Shown here: one piece after another, positions 16,801-26,285 of the stretch
How the letters are laid out: the number at the start of each line of letters is the position of its first letter
How positions within the stretch are numbered: the first letter of the stretch is position 1
NCBI GenBank assembly: GCA_964566025.1
Contig: CAZMHF010000004.1
Coordinates: 1-64,000, forward strand
Origin: RGIG8306 sp964566025
GTDB lineage: Bacteria; Bacillota; Clostridia; Lachnospirales; Lachnospiraceae
DNA: 64,000 nucleotides
Direction: 5' to 3'
Translations under genes and position numbers: made by a program
The notes under the pieces: model-generated
Database searches by the model: none
What the model saw: the letters and a program-made list of their open reading frames with translations, nothing else
What the model was told of the DNA's origin: nothing

Positions 16801-17058
16801 CTCATATATATAACAAAGTGCATATTGATGCTCACATATTTGCTTTGAATGACATTTACAATCATAACGCTTGACGCCATCATCTTTAAACTCAATAAAA
16901 CACGTAATCTCTCCATCGATAACGCCCTCTATTGTAATTTCATCACGCCAAAAAGAATCGACCTTTGTAATCACTGCTCGATTCTCATTCACTATTTGTT
17001 TTCCTTTCGTCATTGCCTCGCTCGCAAGATAAGGCTTTATTCTTTCTAAAATACTCAT
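13897..17058 (-). CDS. SNF2-family helicase with SWIM zinc domain
   Basis: This 1053-aa protein has an N-terminal SWIM finger (CKCHSKQICEHQYAL, about residues 70-90), a long SNF2-associated region (about 150-580), then the Swi2/Snf2 motor: Walker A GILADEMGLGKTIQ near 620, DEAQ box FVLDEAQYIKN near 715, motif III LTGTPIENR, and C-terminal motifs SLRAGGTGLNLVSADIV and DRTHRIGQKK. It is a DNA translocase; targets of bacterial members are poorly known. It starts 7 nt after argS and ends a glgA-argS-SNF2 run of closely spaced genes. Confidence 0.92.
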   Translation of the reverse strand: MSILERIKPYLASEAMTKGKQIVNENRAVITKVDSFWRDEITIEGVIDGEITCFIEFKDDGVKRYDCKCHSKQICEHQYALCYIYEQKDRMRRYMNFSVKTSKSAMDLFHTTYNQVKTYGNGVHKGDVSYVRDIEVLVTEAYPEKKIMFRAGNEKFYYIKSLEQFVEAFQYQEIVSYGKNTSFAHDYSYLSKDGKRIFDFIIREQHRWGKNFIYLSEDIVDAFFELVKNEPFQMENKRGEFIWATFVEDDPSLTLVIKPYQLDGYQVDFRENYEFFKGNHTSYLWMNNVIYPCDKTYSATMKQLLISAKANQSRREQQITLNRSAFYYFLKDVLPEVRKGIVIDNSMINKDEFVLKEPTYQLIVAKTKKEVITCECIAHYQDGTKQGVGGGDRLYSVPYYRNYALENKIKQVIKNYGLFQEAMQLFVINPNVAFEFLTEGVEELKEYGEIILLDSFLEYAVEDMPEITARMSFLEDFLEVELDFGDLTENDLNDILTKYNNRQKIYELENGKRIRVSYKQYDTLRFLKQEEAFENSNSHQKTFQTNYFRTLFFNQLIKQKKSHDSSDEKMDAMIRDFENYKTLPYELPRALEGVLRPYQVEGFMWLKNLAKYHFGGILADEMGLGKTIQIIALLCSEQSAHTTTLIACPSSLVFNWSNEIANFAPQLNVAIVAGDMESRKNLLRDKTHYDVYITSYQLLANDYAHYKNREFTFFVLDEAQYIKNSQTRNAKVVKKINAKNRFALTGTPIENRLTELWSIFDFLMPGYLYSARTFKSQIENPIVKQNDSLISKRLRLLIAPFILRRLKHDVLEDLPPKLEEVVYSKFANEQSELYMATAHELKTKLEATSNLQYAKENIYVLAQLMKLRQICCDPTLCYMDYEGTSAKLETCMALIQRAIEGNHKIILFSQFTSMLAIIQKRLEEEHIDYYLLTGNTPKEERVKLVDNFNHNEIPIFLISLRAGGTGLNLVSADIVIHYDPWWNLSVQNQATDRTHRIGQKKLVTVYKLIAKHTIEENIVKLQESKRQLACEVLDGNEISFSKLSREELIDLLL

Positions 17059-17065
17059 TTAGATA

Positions 17066-18826
17066 TTACATTCTCTCTGGCGCTTCAAACCCAAGTAAAT
17101 CTATGCCTGTTTCTAGTGTTCTCTTCGTTAATTTTAGTAATTTAATTAAACCTGCTTGACGATTACTATCTTCTTCAGACAAAATATTAGTTTCATGATA
17201 AAAATGATTGAACGCATTCGCTAATTCGAAAATAAAATTGCAAATAATATGTGGTGCATTTTCATCAAACGCATCTTTCATAATGGCATTGAATTTTGTC
17301 AAGGCAAGCATAAGTTCCTTTTCACTTGTTGTTTTTGGCTCTATAATTTTTGTATCAACTTCTTCGTTATTTAACGCATATTTTTGCAAAATTGAATTAA
17401 TACGAACAATCGCATATAAAATATATGGCCCTGTATTTCCGTCAAATGAAATAAAACGATCAATATCAAAAATATAGTCCTTCGTTGCTTGATTGGACAA
17501 ATCCCCGTACTTAATAGCAGCAATTGCTATTTTCTCTGCAATTTCTTCGGCTTTTTCTATTTTTTCATCACGATTTTCCAGAATTTTTTCATAAACGGCA
17601 TCGTATACATTTTCGAGTAACTTTTCAAGCCGCAACACGCCACCATCACGTGTCTTAAATGGTTTACCGTCTTTTCCGTTCATCGTACCAAAACCGACAA
17701 ATTGGAATGTGTGATTCTCGCTAGCGATTTTCGTTTTAATAGCCGTTTTAATGACTTGTATAAAATGAAGCTCTTGTCTCTTGTCTACAACATACATCGT
17801 TTTATCAGGCTTATATAGCATTTCTCGTTCGATAATTGTCGCTAAATCCGTCGTAGGATAAGCAAACCCTCCATCTGATTTTACAATCATGCATGGTGGA
17901 ATTTCTCTTGTATCCGATTCTTCCTTGACATCAACAACCAATGCACCATCACTCACATAAGCAAATCCTTGCTTTTTTAGTTGTTCAATCATCGGCAAAA
18001 TATATGGATCCGCATCACTTTCACCCTTCCAAACATCAAAACTAACATGAAGACGATCATAATTCTTTTTTAAATCTGCAACAGAAACAGCTAAAATATG
18101 CTTCCACAAAGCAATATACCCTCTTTGTCGTTGTTGCATTTTTACGGTAGCTAGTTTTGCTCGTTGTGCAAATTCTTCATCTTCTTTTGCACGCAAAGAT
18201 GCAGATGGATAAATGTCTTCTAACTCTGTAATCGTAAATGGTGCTTCCTTTGGATAGTCACCATCATAATTTTCATCAAAATACACCAATTCTGGTTTGC
18301 GATTGCGTAGTTCTTCCATCACCAACCCCATTGGTTTTCCCCAATCACCTAAATGCACATCGCCTATGACTTGAACGCCAAAAAAACGATTGATACGCTT
18401 TAGACTTTCGCCAATAATAGCTGAGCGCAAGTGCCCAACATGAAGTGGCTTTGCAACATTTGCTCCACCAAAATCAATAATCACCATATTAGGTTTTTCT
18501 TTTTCGCACCCAAGCGTTTCACTTTGCGCCATCTCTTGTAGAAAATCCACTAAAAATGCATTCGCTATTTTAATATTGATAAAACCTGGCGCAATCGCTG
18601 TTACCTCACAAAAGGCTGCATGATTTTTTAACGTCTCAACGATTTCGTTGGCAATGATAAGCGGTGCCTTTTTATACATTTTCGCACCTGCAAGAGAGCC
18701 ATTGCATTGGTAATCACATAAATCAGGGCGGTTTGATAGTGTCACCTTTCCTAACTTTTCATCATAGCCACATGCCAAAAAAGCATCTGAAACAATTTCG
18801 GTAATTTGGTTTAGTATTGTCTTCAT
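17066..18826 (-). CDS. argS: arginyl-tRNA synthetase
   Basis: The 586-aa class Ia synthetase has an N-terminal additional domain (to about 110), HIGH-type motif NVAKPLHVGHLRSAIIGE, the catalytic KMSK-equivalent region FGTMNGKDGKPFKTRDGG, and a C-terminal DALR anticodon-binding domain (YILYAIVRINSILQKY onward). It charges tRNA-Arg. It lies 15 nt after glgA and 7 nt before the SNF2 gene. No T-box leader is present in the short gap, so expression follows the upstream gene. Confidence 0.96.
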   Translation of the reverse strand: MKTILNQITEIVSDAFLACGYDEKLGKVTLSNRPDLCDYQCNGSLAGAKMYKKAPLIIANEIVETLKNHAAFCEVTAIAPGFINIKIANAFLVDFLQEMAQSETLGCEKEKPNMVIIDFGGANVAKPLHVGHLRSAIIGESLKRINRFFGVQVIGDVHLGDWGKPMGLVMEELRNRKPELVYFDENYDGDYPKEAPFTITELEDIYPSASLRAKEDEEFAQRAKLATVKMQQRQRGYIALWKHILAVSVADLKKNYDRLHVSFDVWKGESDADPYILPMIEQLKKQGFAYVSDGALVVDVKEESDTREIPPCMIVKSDGGFAYPTTDLATIIEREMLYKPDKTMYVVDKRQELHFIQVIKTAIKTKIASENHTFQFVGFGTMNGKDGKPFKTRDGGVLRLEKLLENVYDAVYEKILENRDEKIEKAEEIAEKIAIAAIKYGDLSNQATKDYIFDIDRFISFDGNTGPYILYAIVRINSILQKYALNNEEVDTKIIEPKTTSEKELMLALTKFNAIMKDAFDENAPHIICNFIFELANAFNHFYHETNILSEEDSNRQAGLIKLLKLTKRTLETGIDLLGFEAPERM

Positions 18827-18841
18827 AAATATATCGTATCC

Positions 18842-20302
18842 TTATTCGTTTGGTTTTGTTTCTAATAATTCCGTAAACAATTCTTCGTATTTTTTTGCAG
18901 AAGCTTTCCAAGAGAAATCTTTTCGCATTGCTCGCTCCATCATCTTTTTCCAATCAGCTTTTCGATTAAAATACGTTTGCTTTGCATAACGAACAATATC
19001 CGCCATCTCATGAGCATTATAGTTTGCAAAAGAGAAGCCTGTTCCGCGATTTTTATATTCATTATATGGTTCTACCGTATCTTTTAGACCACCTGTCTCA
19101 CGAACAATCGGAATCGTACCATAACGCAAGCTCATCAACTGACTTAAACCACATGGCTCAAATAATGATGGCATCAAAAAGGCATCACTTGCAGCATAAA
19201 TTTTATGCGACATCTCTTCTGAATAGAAAATATTTGCCGACACTTGATTTGGATATTTTTCTTGTAGCTTACGGAACATATCTTCAAAATGATATTCGCC
19301 TGTTCCTAACACAACAAGCTGTGTATCTTCTGTCATAATTTGATCAATCACACATTCAATTAAGTCAAATCCTTTTTGAGCTGTAAGTCTTGAAACAATA
19401 CCAATCATAAACTTGCTCTCATCAACTTCTAATCCTAATTCTTTTTGAAGTGCTAATTTATTTAGACCTTTTTTCTCATGTACTTTAGCAATGGAATACG
19501 TATTCGGAACAAATTTGTCTTTTGCAGGATTGTACTCTGTATAATCAAGACCATTGACAATACCTACTAAGTCATTTGAGCGAGCTGTCAATAAACCATT
19601 AAGCCCTTCTCCATAAAATTCTGTTTTAATTTCTTCTGCGTAGGTCTTACTTACCGTTGTAATAATATCGGAGTATACCAAACCGCCTTTTAGTAAATTA
19701 CCATTCTCATAGCTTAGTAATTTATCATATGTAAAATAGTAATCTGATAAACCAGTAAAGTGTTGAATCGATTTATAATGCCACTCACCCTGGAATTTCA
19801 AATTATGGATTGTCATGATTGTTTTAATTCCCATAAAGAACAAATCGCCTTGGAAGCTATCATTCAAATAAACTGGCACAAGTCCAGCTTGCCAATCGTG
19901 GCAATGAATAATATCTGGGCGGAAACCAATCAATGGCAAACATGAAAGCACCTGTTTTGAGAAAAAGGCAAATTTCTCAATATCCTCATACATATTGTGA
20001 TATGGCCATGAGCCTCCAAAATAAAATTCACTATCAATAAAATAAAATTTCACACCTTCATATACAAGTTCCTCAACCCCTACGTATTGGTTGCGATTAC
20101 AAAAATCTGTATAGTAATGTGTCACATATTGCATTTGTGAGCGATATGTTTCGCTAATGCATAAATAATTCGGTAATATTACACGAACATCAAATAGTTC
20201 CTTGTCTATATACTTTGGTAAGGATCCAATAACGTCTGCCAAACCGCCAGTTTTGACAAATGGTACGCACTCAGATGCAACAAATAAAATATTCTTTTTC
20301 AT
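18842..20302 (-). CDS. glgA: glycogen synthase (ADP-glucose type)
   Basis: The 486-aa GT5 enzyme starts with ILFVASECVPFVKTGGLADVIGSLPK, whose KTGGL binds ADP-glucose, and has the C-terminal donor-site motifs GIVSRLTAQKGFDL and FLMPSLFEPCGLSQLMSLRYG. It elongates alpha-1,4-glucan. No other glg gene is present. Its position directly after recN, where spoIVB and spo0A often sit in spore-formers, is notable. It is followed by argS with a 15-nt gap. Confidence 0.95.
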   Translation of the reverse strand: MKKNILFVASECVPFVKTGGLADVIGSLPKYIDKELFDVRVILPNYLCISETYRSQMQYVTHYYTDFCNRNQYVGVEELVYEGVKFYFIDSEFYFGGSWPYHNMYEDIEKFAFFSKQVLSCLPLIGFRPDIIHCHDWQAGLVPVYLNDSFQGDLFFMGIKTIMTIHNLKFQGEWHYKSIQHFTGLSDYYFTYDKLLSYENGNLLKGGLVYSDIITTVSKTYAEEIKTEFYGEGLNGLLTARSNDLVGIVNGLDYTEYNPAKDKFVPNTYSIAKVHEKKGLNKLALQKELGLEVDESKFMIGIVSRLTAQKGFDLIECVIDQIMTEDTQLVVLGTGEYHFEDMFRKLQEKYPNQVSANIFYSEEMSHKIYAASDAFLMPSLFEPCGLSQLMSLRYGTIPIVRETGGLKDTVEPYNEYKNRGTGFSFANYNAHEMADIVRYAKQTYFNRKADWKKMMERAMRKDFSWKASAKKYEELFTELLETKPNE

Positions 20303-20394
20303 ACGTTCTCCCCCTTATACTTGCATTTACTTTAACAATATTAGAATAGCACATTTCCATATCCATGTCCATTCTTTGTCATTCACAAACCGTC

Positions 20395-22062
20395 TTACTG
20401 CCCTTCTTTAAAAGCAAATGCCATCTTTTTCATCTCTTTTGCATTTTCATAAGCTAAATCACCAATGGATACACCACCTAACAAACGCGCAATTTCGATA
20501 ATTTCTTCCTCTGACGAAAGCTTTTTTAGTTCTGTTTTTGTCACTTCATCTTCTTGTTTATCAATTAGATAATGTGCGTCTGCCATTGATACAATTTGTG
20601 GAAGATGTGATATACAAATAATCTGATGAAACTTTGCAATGCTACTAATATTCTCGGCCACTTTTTGCGCTGTTCGACCACTAATACCTGTATCAATTTC
20701 ATCAAAAATTAATGTAGGGGTTTGGTCAACGCTTGCCAATACACTTTTAATGGCAAGCATAATGCGTGATAATTCACCACCACTTGCTACATTGGCAATG
20801 TCATTTGGTGCTTCGCCTTTATTTAGCGAAATCATAAAGCGTATATCATCAAAACCACTGCGTTGTAGTTCTTCTTTTTTTGTGACACACACTTCAAATT
20901 CAACATGTAAAAAATTAAGTTCACTTAATGCTTTTTTAATTTCATTGCTAAGAACACTTGCATATTTTTTTCGCTCATCATGCATTTTTTTTGCTAAGAT
21001 TGTCGCGCTTTCATATAGTGTATTCTTTTGAACAATTAATCGTTCCAAATTCTCTTCATATTCTATCAATTCTTTTTTTCGATTTTTACTGTTTTCTAAG
21101 TATTTTATAATTAAGTCGTACGATTGACCATATTTCCGTTTAATATCATGAAGTAAATCCAATCGACTTTGTATGTTGAAAATCGTTTGTTCATCTATAT
21201 CGATTGAGTGAATATAGCGCTCCGAATCTCTCAAAACTTCATTAATCGTATCTTCTAATATATATAACTGCTTTGCATTATTTTCGATTTGATCATCATA
21301 TTCACGAATGGAGTCAATAGCTTTTATTGCACTACCAATTTTCTCAGCTGCTAGTTCAAGGCATTCATTCATTTTTTCGCTTTGCTCCATAATGATTTTA
21401 GAATGACTAAGCATCTTAAATTGCTCCATCAACAGGCCTTCTTCATTTTCAAGAATATTCGCTTCTTCAATTTCTTCTATCTCATAGTCTAAAAATGATA
21501 ATTCTCGTAAACGCTCGTCTTCATTAAGCGTAAATTTCTCTAATTCTTTTTGTGTCTTTATGTAATTCTCATATGTCTCTTGAAATGATTCTTTTAAATC
21601 GGTGATATCTTGTTTTGCATATTCATCTAAGATCATCAAAGAAAACTGCGGACGCATCAAGCTTTGTTGCTCATTTTGCCCATGAATATTAATCAAATAA
21701 GCCGCTATTTCTTTGACTTTTTGTTGCGTTATCGTAAAACCATTTACCCGATAAATGCTTTTATTTGTTGTTATTTTTCGAGAAATAAGAAGCTCATTAT
21801 CAACAACCTCTATGCCTTCTTTCGAGAGAAGTTCTAAAAGTTCTATGGATTCAACAATAAAAAGAAGTTCAATCAATGCAAACTCCGCATTTTTGCGAAT
21901 CACACTAGAAGAAACTCTCCCACCTAATGCTGCATTAATAGAACCGATCACGATGGATTTTCCAGCGCCTGTTTCACCAGATAGAACATTGAACCCATTC
22001 GAAAAATTCACATCAAATTCATCAATTAAAATATAGTTTTTAACATGGAGACTTTGTAACAT
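20395..22062 (-). CDS. recN: DNA repair protein RecN
   Basis: The 555-aa SMC-like ATPase has Walker A GETGAGKSIVIGSINAAL near residue 30, a central coiled-coil region (about 150-380), the ABC signature VASGGELSRIMLAIKS near residue 425, and Walker B TLIFDEIDTGISG. RecN tethers DNA ends in double-strand break repair. It follows argR by 17 nt, the classic argR-recN order of Firmicutes. Downstream is glgA rather than sporulation genes. Confidence 0.96.
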   Translation of the reverse strand: MLQSLHVKNYILIDEFDVNFSNGFNVLSGETGAGKSIVIGSINAALGGRVSSSVIRKNAEFALIELLFIVESIELLELLSKEGIEVVDNELLISRKITTNKSIYRVNGFTITQQKVKEIAAYLINIHGQNEQQSLMRPQFSLMILDEYAKQDITDLKESFQETYENYIKTQKELEKFTLNEDERLRELSFLDYEIEEIEEANILENEEGLLMEQFKMLSHSKIIMEQSEKMNECLELAAEKIGSAIKAIDSIREYDDQIENNAKQLYILEDTINEVLRDSERYIHSIDIDEQTIFNIQSRLDLLHDIKRKYGQSYDLIIKYLENSKNRKKELIEYEENLERLIVQKNTLYESATILAKKMHDERKKYASVLSNEIKKALSELNFLHVEFEVCVTKKEELQRSGFDDIRFMISLNKGEAPNDIANVASGGELSRIMLAIKSVLASVDQTPTLIFDEIDTGISGRTAQKVAENISSIAKFHQIICISHLPQIVSMADAHYLIDKQEDEVTKTELKKLSSEEEIIEIARLLGGVSIGDLAYENAKEMKKMAFAFKEGQ

Positions 22063-22079
22063 CGCTTCCCTCTCGCTCT

Positions 22080-22532
22080 TTAAGCATCTATTAGTTTCTT
22101 AAGCTTTTCAATCACAATAATGGTATCTTCGACCGTTCGCACAGCGCACATAATCGTATCATCACCAGCAACATTTCCCACAATTTCCTCAAAATGCATC
22201 GAGTCAAGCGCTGCAGCAACTGCCATCGCCATGCCAGAAACCGTCTTAATCACTAAAATATTTTGCGCCATATCCATCGAAACAAATCCATCACGTAATA
22301 CGCGAACAAAACGCGTGTTATCTTGCTCCTCTTTTATCGCTAATAGAACATATCGTTGGCGTACACCATCAACCATCGCCTTTACTAAATGTAGTTCGCG
22401 AATATCGCGTGAAACGGTTGCTTGTGTAACACGATATCCTTCTTCCTGTAAACGAGATGCTAATTCCTCCTGTGTTTCAATTGAATGTTCATTAATTAGT
22501 TCAATAATACGTTGATGTCGATTCGACTTCAT
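22080..22532 (-). CDS. argR: arginine repressor ArgR
   Basis: The 150-aa regulator has an N-terminal winged HTH (SIETQEELASRLQEEG, then VTQATVSRDIRELHLVK) and a C-terminal hexamerisation and arginine-binding domain with the GDDTIMCAVRT motif. It represses arginine synthesis and may activate catabolism. No arginine biosynthesis gene is in the window. It lies between nadK (20 nt upstream) and recN (17 nt downstream). Confidence 0.95.
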   Translation of the reverse strand: MKSNRHQRIIELINEHSIETQEELASRLQEEGYRVTQATVSRDIRELHLVKAMVDGVRQRYVLLAIKEEQDNTRFVRVLRDGFVSMDMAQNILVIKTVSGMAMAVAAALDSMHFEEIVGNVAGDDTIMCAVRTVEDTIIVIEKLKKLIDA

Positions 22533-22552
22533 ACTTCTCCCCTTTTTAGATC

Positions 22553-23398
22553 TTATGATAATTTATTTCGTAATAATTCAAGAAAGCTTTCTTTTGAAAA
22601 CTTAATAAACGATATTTCAAATGGTGCTTTTGTGATGCGCACACGATCATTCATATGCAAATCCTCAAAGACTTCGCCGTCGAAGGTAACATTGCTTTTA
22701 TCAATATCATTTTTTCGATCTCGAAGTTCTATTTCGATAATATCACTATCTTTTAGAATAACACTTCTAACATTTAAAGAATGTGGACAAATCGGAGTCA
22801 TAATCATCAAATTGGCATCTGGCATCGCTAGTGGTCCTCCTGCCGATAAATTATAGGCAGTAGATCCCGTTGGCGTTGATAAAATAAGTCCGTCTGCCTT
22901 GTACTGGCAAAGAAGATTTTGATTAACATTCACCTCGTATTCGATTACATGAATGGATCCACCTCTTGCAATAACAATATCATTGATTGCATAATCTCTA
23001 TGAATCATCTCTCCATCACGTATAATTTGTCCCTCAATCATCATGCGTTTTTCCAATGTAAAACGATCCGCTAGTAAATTCTCAAGTGCTTCTTCTAATG
23101 ATTGATAATCCACTTCTGTCAAAAATCCTAGTGTGCCTAGATTGACACCTAAAATCGGAATATTTAGTTGACGCAAATCACGACTTGCTCGAATCAGTGT
23201 ACCATCACCGCCTAAAACAATAACGCACTCTATATTCTCAGGCAAGGCTTTTGCGTCTGTATAGCGAATTTTGGGAGCATGACAAACCTGACAAACATAA
23301 CAAAAAGCATCTCTTGCTTCTAAGAAATTCTTAATATAGTTTGTCATCTCAAGATCAATGTCTTTTGATTGATTTGGAATGATACAAAACCTCTTCAT
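22553..23398 (-). CDS. nadK: NAD kinase
   Basis: The 281-aa enzyme phosphorylates NAD to NADP. It has the GGDGTLIRASRDL motif (about residue 63), the conserved NLGTLGFLTEVD, and the active-site region LSTPTGSTAYNLSAGGPL. It is first in a nadK-argR-recN transcript with its own promoter at 23428-23457. The tlyA rRNA methyltransferase gene that commonly sits between dxs and nadK in Clostridia is missing. Confidence 0.95.
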   Translation of the reverse strand: MKRFCIIPNQSKDIDLEMTNYIKNFLEARDAFCYVCQVCHAPKIRYTDAKALPENIECVIVLGGDGTLIRASRDLRQLNIPILGVNLGTLGFLTEVDYQSLEEALENLLADRFTLEKRMMIEGQIIRDGEMIHRDYAINDIVIARGGSIHVIEYEVNVNQNLLCQYKADGLILSTPTGSTAYNLSAGGPLAMPDANLMIMTPICPHSLNVRSVILKDSDIIEIELRDRKNDIDKSNVTFDGEVFEDLHMNDRVRITKAPFEISFIKFSKESFLELLRNKLS

Positions 23399-23427
23399 TC
23401 GCTTGCTCCTTTCGCGTTTCTAATATC

Positions 23428-23457
23428 ATCATATCTTTTTTATTTGACTTTTGTCAA
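23428..23457 (-). promoter_or_regulatory. promoter of nadK-argR-recN
   Basis: On the minus strand, TTGACA (23452-23457) and TATGAT (23428-23433) are 18 nt apart, within the 80-bp gap after dxs, with GAAAGGAGC before the nadK start. Confidence 0.7.
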
Positions 23458-23478
23458 TGAATTTTGGCAATAATCTTA

Positions 23479-25350
23479 TTAATTCTCCAAAATACTCTTT
23501 GCAATTTGACTAGATGTCAAGCCCAACTGCACTAACAATTCATGCTTCGTTCCTTGTTCAATATAATCATCTGGTAGCGTAAATGCATGAAACAGTCCCT
23601 TAAAATGCTCTTGCAATAATAATACGGCTATTTTTTCGCCTAAACTACCATGAACAACATTTTCTTCTAATATATATATTTGCTCATATTTTTTTGAGGC
23701 TGCACATATAAATTCTTCATCAAATGGCTTGGCAAAACGCAAATTTGCTACGTCAGCAGTTATTCCACTTTCCTCAAGTATATCGGCTATCTTTAATGAT
23801 CGTTGTACCATAGAACCTAATCCCATCAATAGGATTTTCCCTTGCGCTTCTTTGACCATAACAGCCTTTCCATATTCAAATCCTGGGCAAATTTCTTCTA
23901 TATCATATGTTGTACAGCTTCTTGGATAACGTATCGCTACTGGTTTTTCAAGTGCATATGCAAATTCAAATGCTTTTTCTAATTCGCGGCCACTTGACGG
24001 CGCCATAATGGTAATATGGGGAATAGTCGATAGAAAAGAAATGTCAAAAATCCCTTGATGTGTCTCTCCATCTGCGCCAACTAATCCTGCACGATCAATA
24101 GCAAATATGACCGGGAGTTTTTGCAAGCACACATCATGTAAAATCTGATCATACGCTCTTTGTAAAAAAGACGAATAAATCGCCACGACTGGTCTTATTT
24201 TATTGGCTGCTAACCCCGCAGCAAACGTTACCGCATGTTCTTCTGCGATACCCACATCAAAAAATCGTTTGGGAAAACGTTCGGCAAAATCATGTAAACC
24301 AGTTCCTTCTTTCATGGCAGCTGTTATGGCAACCACATCAGGATGTTTTTTTGCCATTTTACACATTGTCTCACCAAAGACTTCTGTATACGTTTTTTTA
24401 TTTAATGCCAAAGCAGCTTGATTTTGATCAATTCGCTCGCCTGTTTCAATATCAAATGGTTCAATTCCATGATATTTTGCTGGATTTTTCTCAGCCAATG
24501 AATAGCCACGACCTTTTTTTGTAATAACGTGTACAACCACTGCCCCTTTTACTTTTTTCGCATCATAAAATACACGGCGCAACTGCTCAATATTATGGCC
24601 GTTAACAGGCCCTAAATAGGTAATTCCCATTTCCTCAAAAAACATATCATGAACAAAAAGCTGTTTAACACTACTTTTAAAGGAACTAATCGCATTTTCT
24701 ACGGGTTGTCCCACTACAGGTACCTTTTGTAATCCACTACTAACATTTGTTTTTAAATCTTTATAGTATCGAGAGGTTCTCAAATTCCGAAGAAAGTTAT
24801 TCATACCTCCCACATTTTCAGAAATCGACATACGATTATCGTTTAAAACAATAATAAAATTCGTATTCAAATCTCCCGCATTATTCAATGCCTCGTAAGC
24901 CATTCCGCCAGTTAGTGAACCATCACCAATCACCGAAACAACATGAGCATCTTCATTTTTAAAATCTCTTGCACGCGCCATACCTAAGCCAGCAGAAATG
25001 GCTGTGGAACTATGCCCAGTATTAAAGACATCACAATCGCTTTCACTTGTTTTTGGGAAACCACTTAAGCCCTTGTAATTGCGAAGCGTGTTAAATTGTT
25101 CTTTTCGTCCGGTTAATAATTTGTGCGTATAGGCTTGGTGTCCTACATCCCAAATAATCTTATCTTTTGGAAGTTCAAAAGACAAATGTAATGCCATCGT
25201 CAATTCAACAACGCCTAAATTTGACGCCAAATGACCACCCGTTTGACTAATTGACTCAATTAGAAACTCACGGATTTCTTTTGCAAGCGTTTCATGATAG
25301 CGCTTATTAATTTTTTTTATGTCATTTGCCTTTTTAATTTGTTCTAACAT
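23479..25350 (-). CDS. dxs: 1-deoxy-D-xylulose-5-phosphate synthase
   Basis: The 623-aa thiamine-diphosphate enzyme makes DXP from pyruvate and glyceraldehyde-3-phosphate, first step of the MEP isoprenoid route. The ThDP-binding motif is GDGSLTGGMAYEALNNAG near residue 148. Conserved His regions are QTGGHLASNLGVVELT and GHQAYTHKLLTGR. The transketolase pyrimidine domain holds FDVGIAEEHAVTFAAGLA, and the C-terminal domain starts about 500. It follows ispA by 14 nt in a nusB-xseAB-ispA-dxs operon. Confidence 0.96.
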   Translation of the reverse strand: MLEQIKKANDIKKINKRYHETLAKEIREFLIESISQTGGHLASNLGVVELTMALHLSFELPKDKIIWDVGHQAYTHKLLTGRKEQFNTLRNYKGLSGFPKTSESDCDVFNTGHSSTAISAGLGMARARDFKNEDAHVVSVIGDGSLTGGMAYEALNNAGDLNTNFIIVLNDNRMSISENVGGMNNFLRNLRTSRYYKDLKTNVSSGLQKVPVVGQPVENAISSFKSSVKQLFVHDMFFEEMGITYLGPVNGHNIEQLRRVFYDAKKVKGAVVVHVITKKGRGYSLAEKNPAKYHGIEPFDIETGERIDQNQAALALNKKTYTEVFGETMCKMAKKHPDVVAITAAMKEGTGLHDFAERFPKRFFDVGIAEEHAVTFAAGLAANKIRPVVAIYSSFLQRAYDQILHDVCLQKLPVIFAIDRAGLVGADGETHQGIFDISFLSTIPHITIMAPSSGRELEKAFEFAYALEKPVAIRYPRSCTTYDIEEICPGFEYGKAVMVKEAQGKILLMGLGSMVQRSLKIADILEESGITADVANLRFAKPFDEEFICAASKKYEQIYILEENVVHGSLGEKIAVLLLQEHFKGLFHAFTLPDDYIEQGTKHELLVQLGLTSSQIAKSILEN

Positions 25351-25364
25351 TATATTCTCACCTA

Positions 25365-26285
25365 TTACTTTGTTCTTCCTATTAAAGAGTGTATTAAGGT
25401 AACCATAAATTCTTTATCACCAGGCAATGTATCCAATAATGAAACGGCTTCCTTGGATAATTGTTCAATCTGCTCTTTAGCCTTTTCTATTCCAAACAAA
25501 GAAACATACGTTGTCTTATGATTTCTCTCATCGGAATTTATTGGCTTTCCAAGCTCACTCTCAGTCGCTGTAATATCTAAAATATCATCTTGTATTTGAA
25601 ATGCGAATCCAACCTTTTTAGCGATTAACTCTAATTGAGCTACTTGCTCCTTGCTGGCTCCTGCAATAATCCCGCCAATCATAAAGGACGCTTCTAGCAA
25701 TGCACCCGTTTTTAGTCGATATATAAAATCCAGCTCTTCTTCTGTAATTGCTCGATTGGTGAGCGACACATCTAGTGCTTGACCACCCATCATCCCAAAT
25801 ATGCCTGCCTTATGCGCAAGTACTTTCATTGCATTAATTACAAAACATTGATTTTCTTCATTAGCCGCATCAAAGCTTTTTAAGGCTGTTTCAAATGCAT
25901 AATTTAGTATAGCATCTCCAATTAAAACGCCTTTTCCCTCACCATATTTATACCATGTTGAATCCATACCATGGCGCATAGTATCATTGTCCATACAAGG
26001 TAAATCATCATGTACAAGACTATAATTATGAATATATTCAATGCTTGCCAAAAACGGCATCAACATTTCATAATTTTTTTCGTTATTAAATAGACGGAAT
26101 GCTTCTAGCATAAATACAGGACGCAAACGCTTGCCTCCTGACAATAATGCATAGGACATTCCCTCGACAATTTCTTCTTGTAAGGTTATTTGGTCTCCCA
26201 TTTTCGTATGCTGTGGCAAATAAGCCTCGCAACAAGCAATGACTTGTTCTTGATTTTTCTCAAGTTGTCTCTGAAAGTTCACCAT
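25365..26285 (-). CDS. ispA: polyprenyl synthetase (farnesyl diphosphate synthase type)
   Basis: This about 306-aa enzyme has the first aspartate-rich motif DDLPCMDND near residue 95 and the second QIQDDILDI near residue 232, with GGKRLRP and KTGALLEAS between. It condenses IPP with allylic diphosphates, probably to farnesyl diphosphate. ATG at 26283-26285 with GTGGGGA ahead is preferred; an in-frame GTG at 26297 would also fit. Either start overlaps the end of xseB, showing tight coupling. Confidence 0.93.
   Translation of the reverse strand: MVNFQRQLEKNQEQVIACCEAYLPQHTKMGDQITLQEEIVEGMSYALLSGGKRLRPVFMLEAFRLFNNEKNYEMLMPFLASIEYIHNYSLVHDDLPCMDNDTMRHGMDSTWYKYGEGKGVLIGDAILNYAFETALKSFDAANEENQCFVINAMKVLAHKAGIFGMMGGQALDVSLTNRAITEEELDFIYRLKTGALLEASFMIGGIIAGASKEQVAQLELIAKKVGFAFQIQDDILDITATESELGKPINSDERNHKTTYVSLFGIEKAKEQIEQLSKEAVSLLDTLPGDKEFMVTLIHSLIGRTK

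Noticed and set aside
18827..18841. T-box leader ahead of argS
   Set aside because: Only 15 nt separate glgA and argS; nothing of T-box length can fit.
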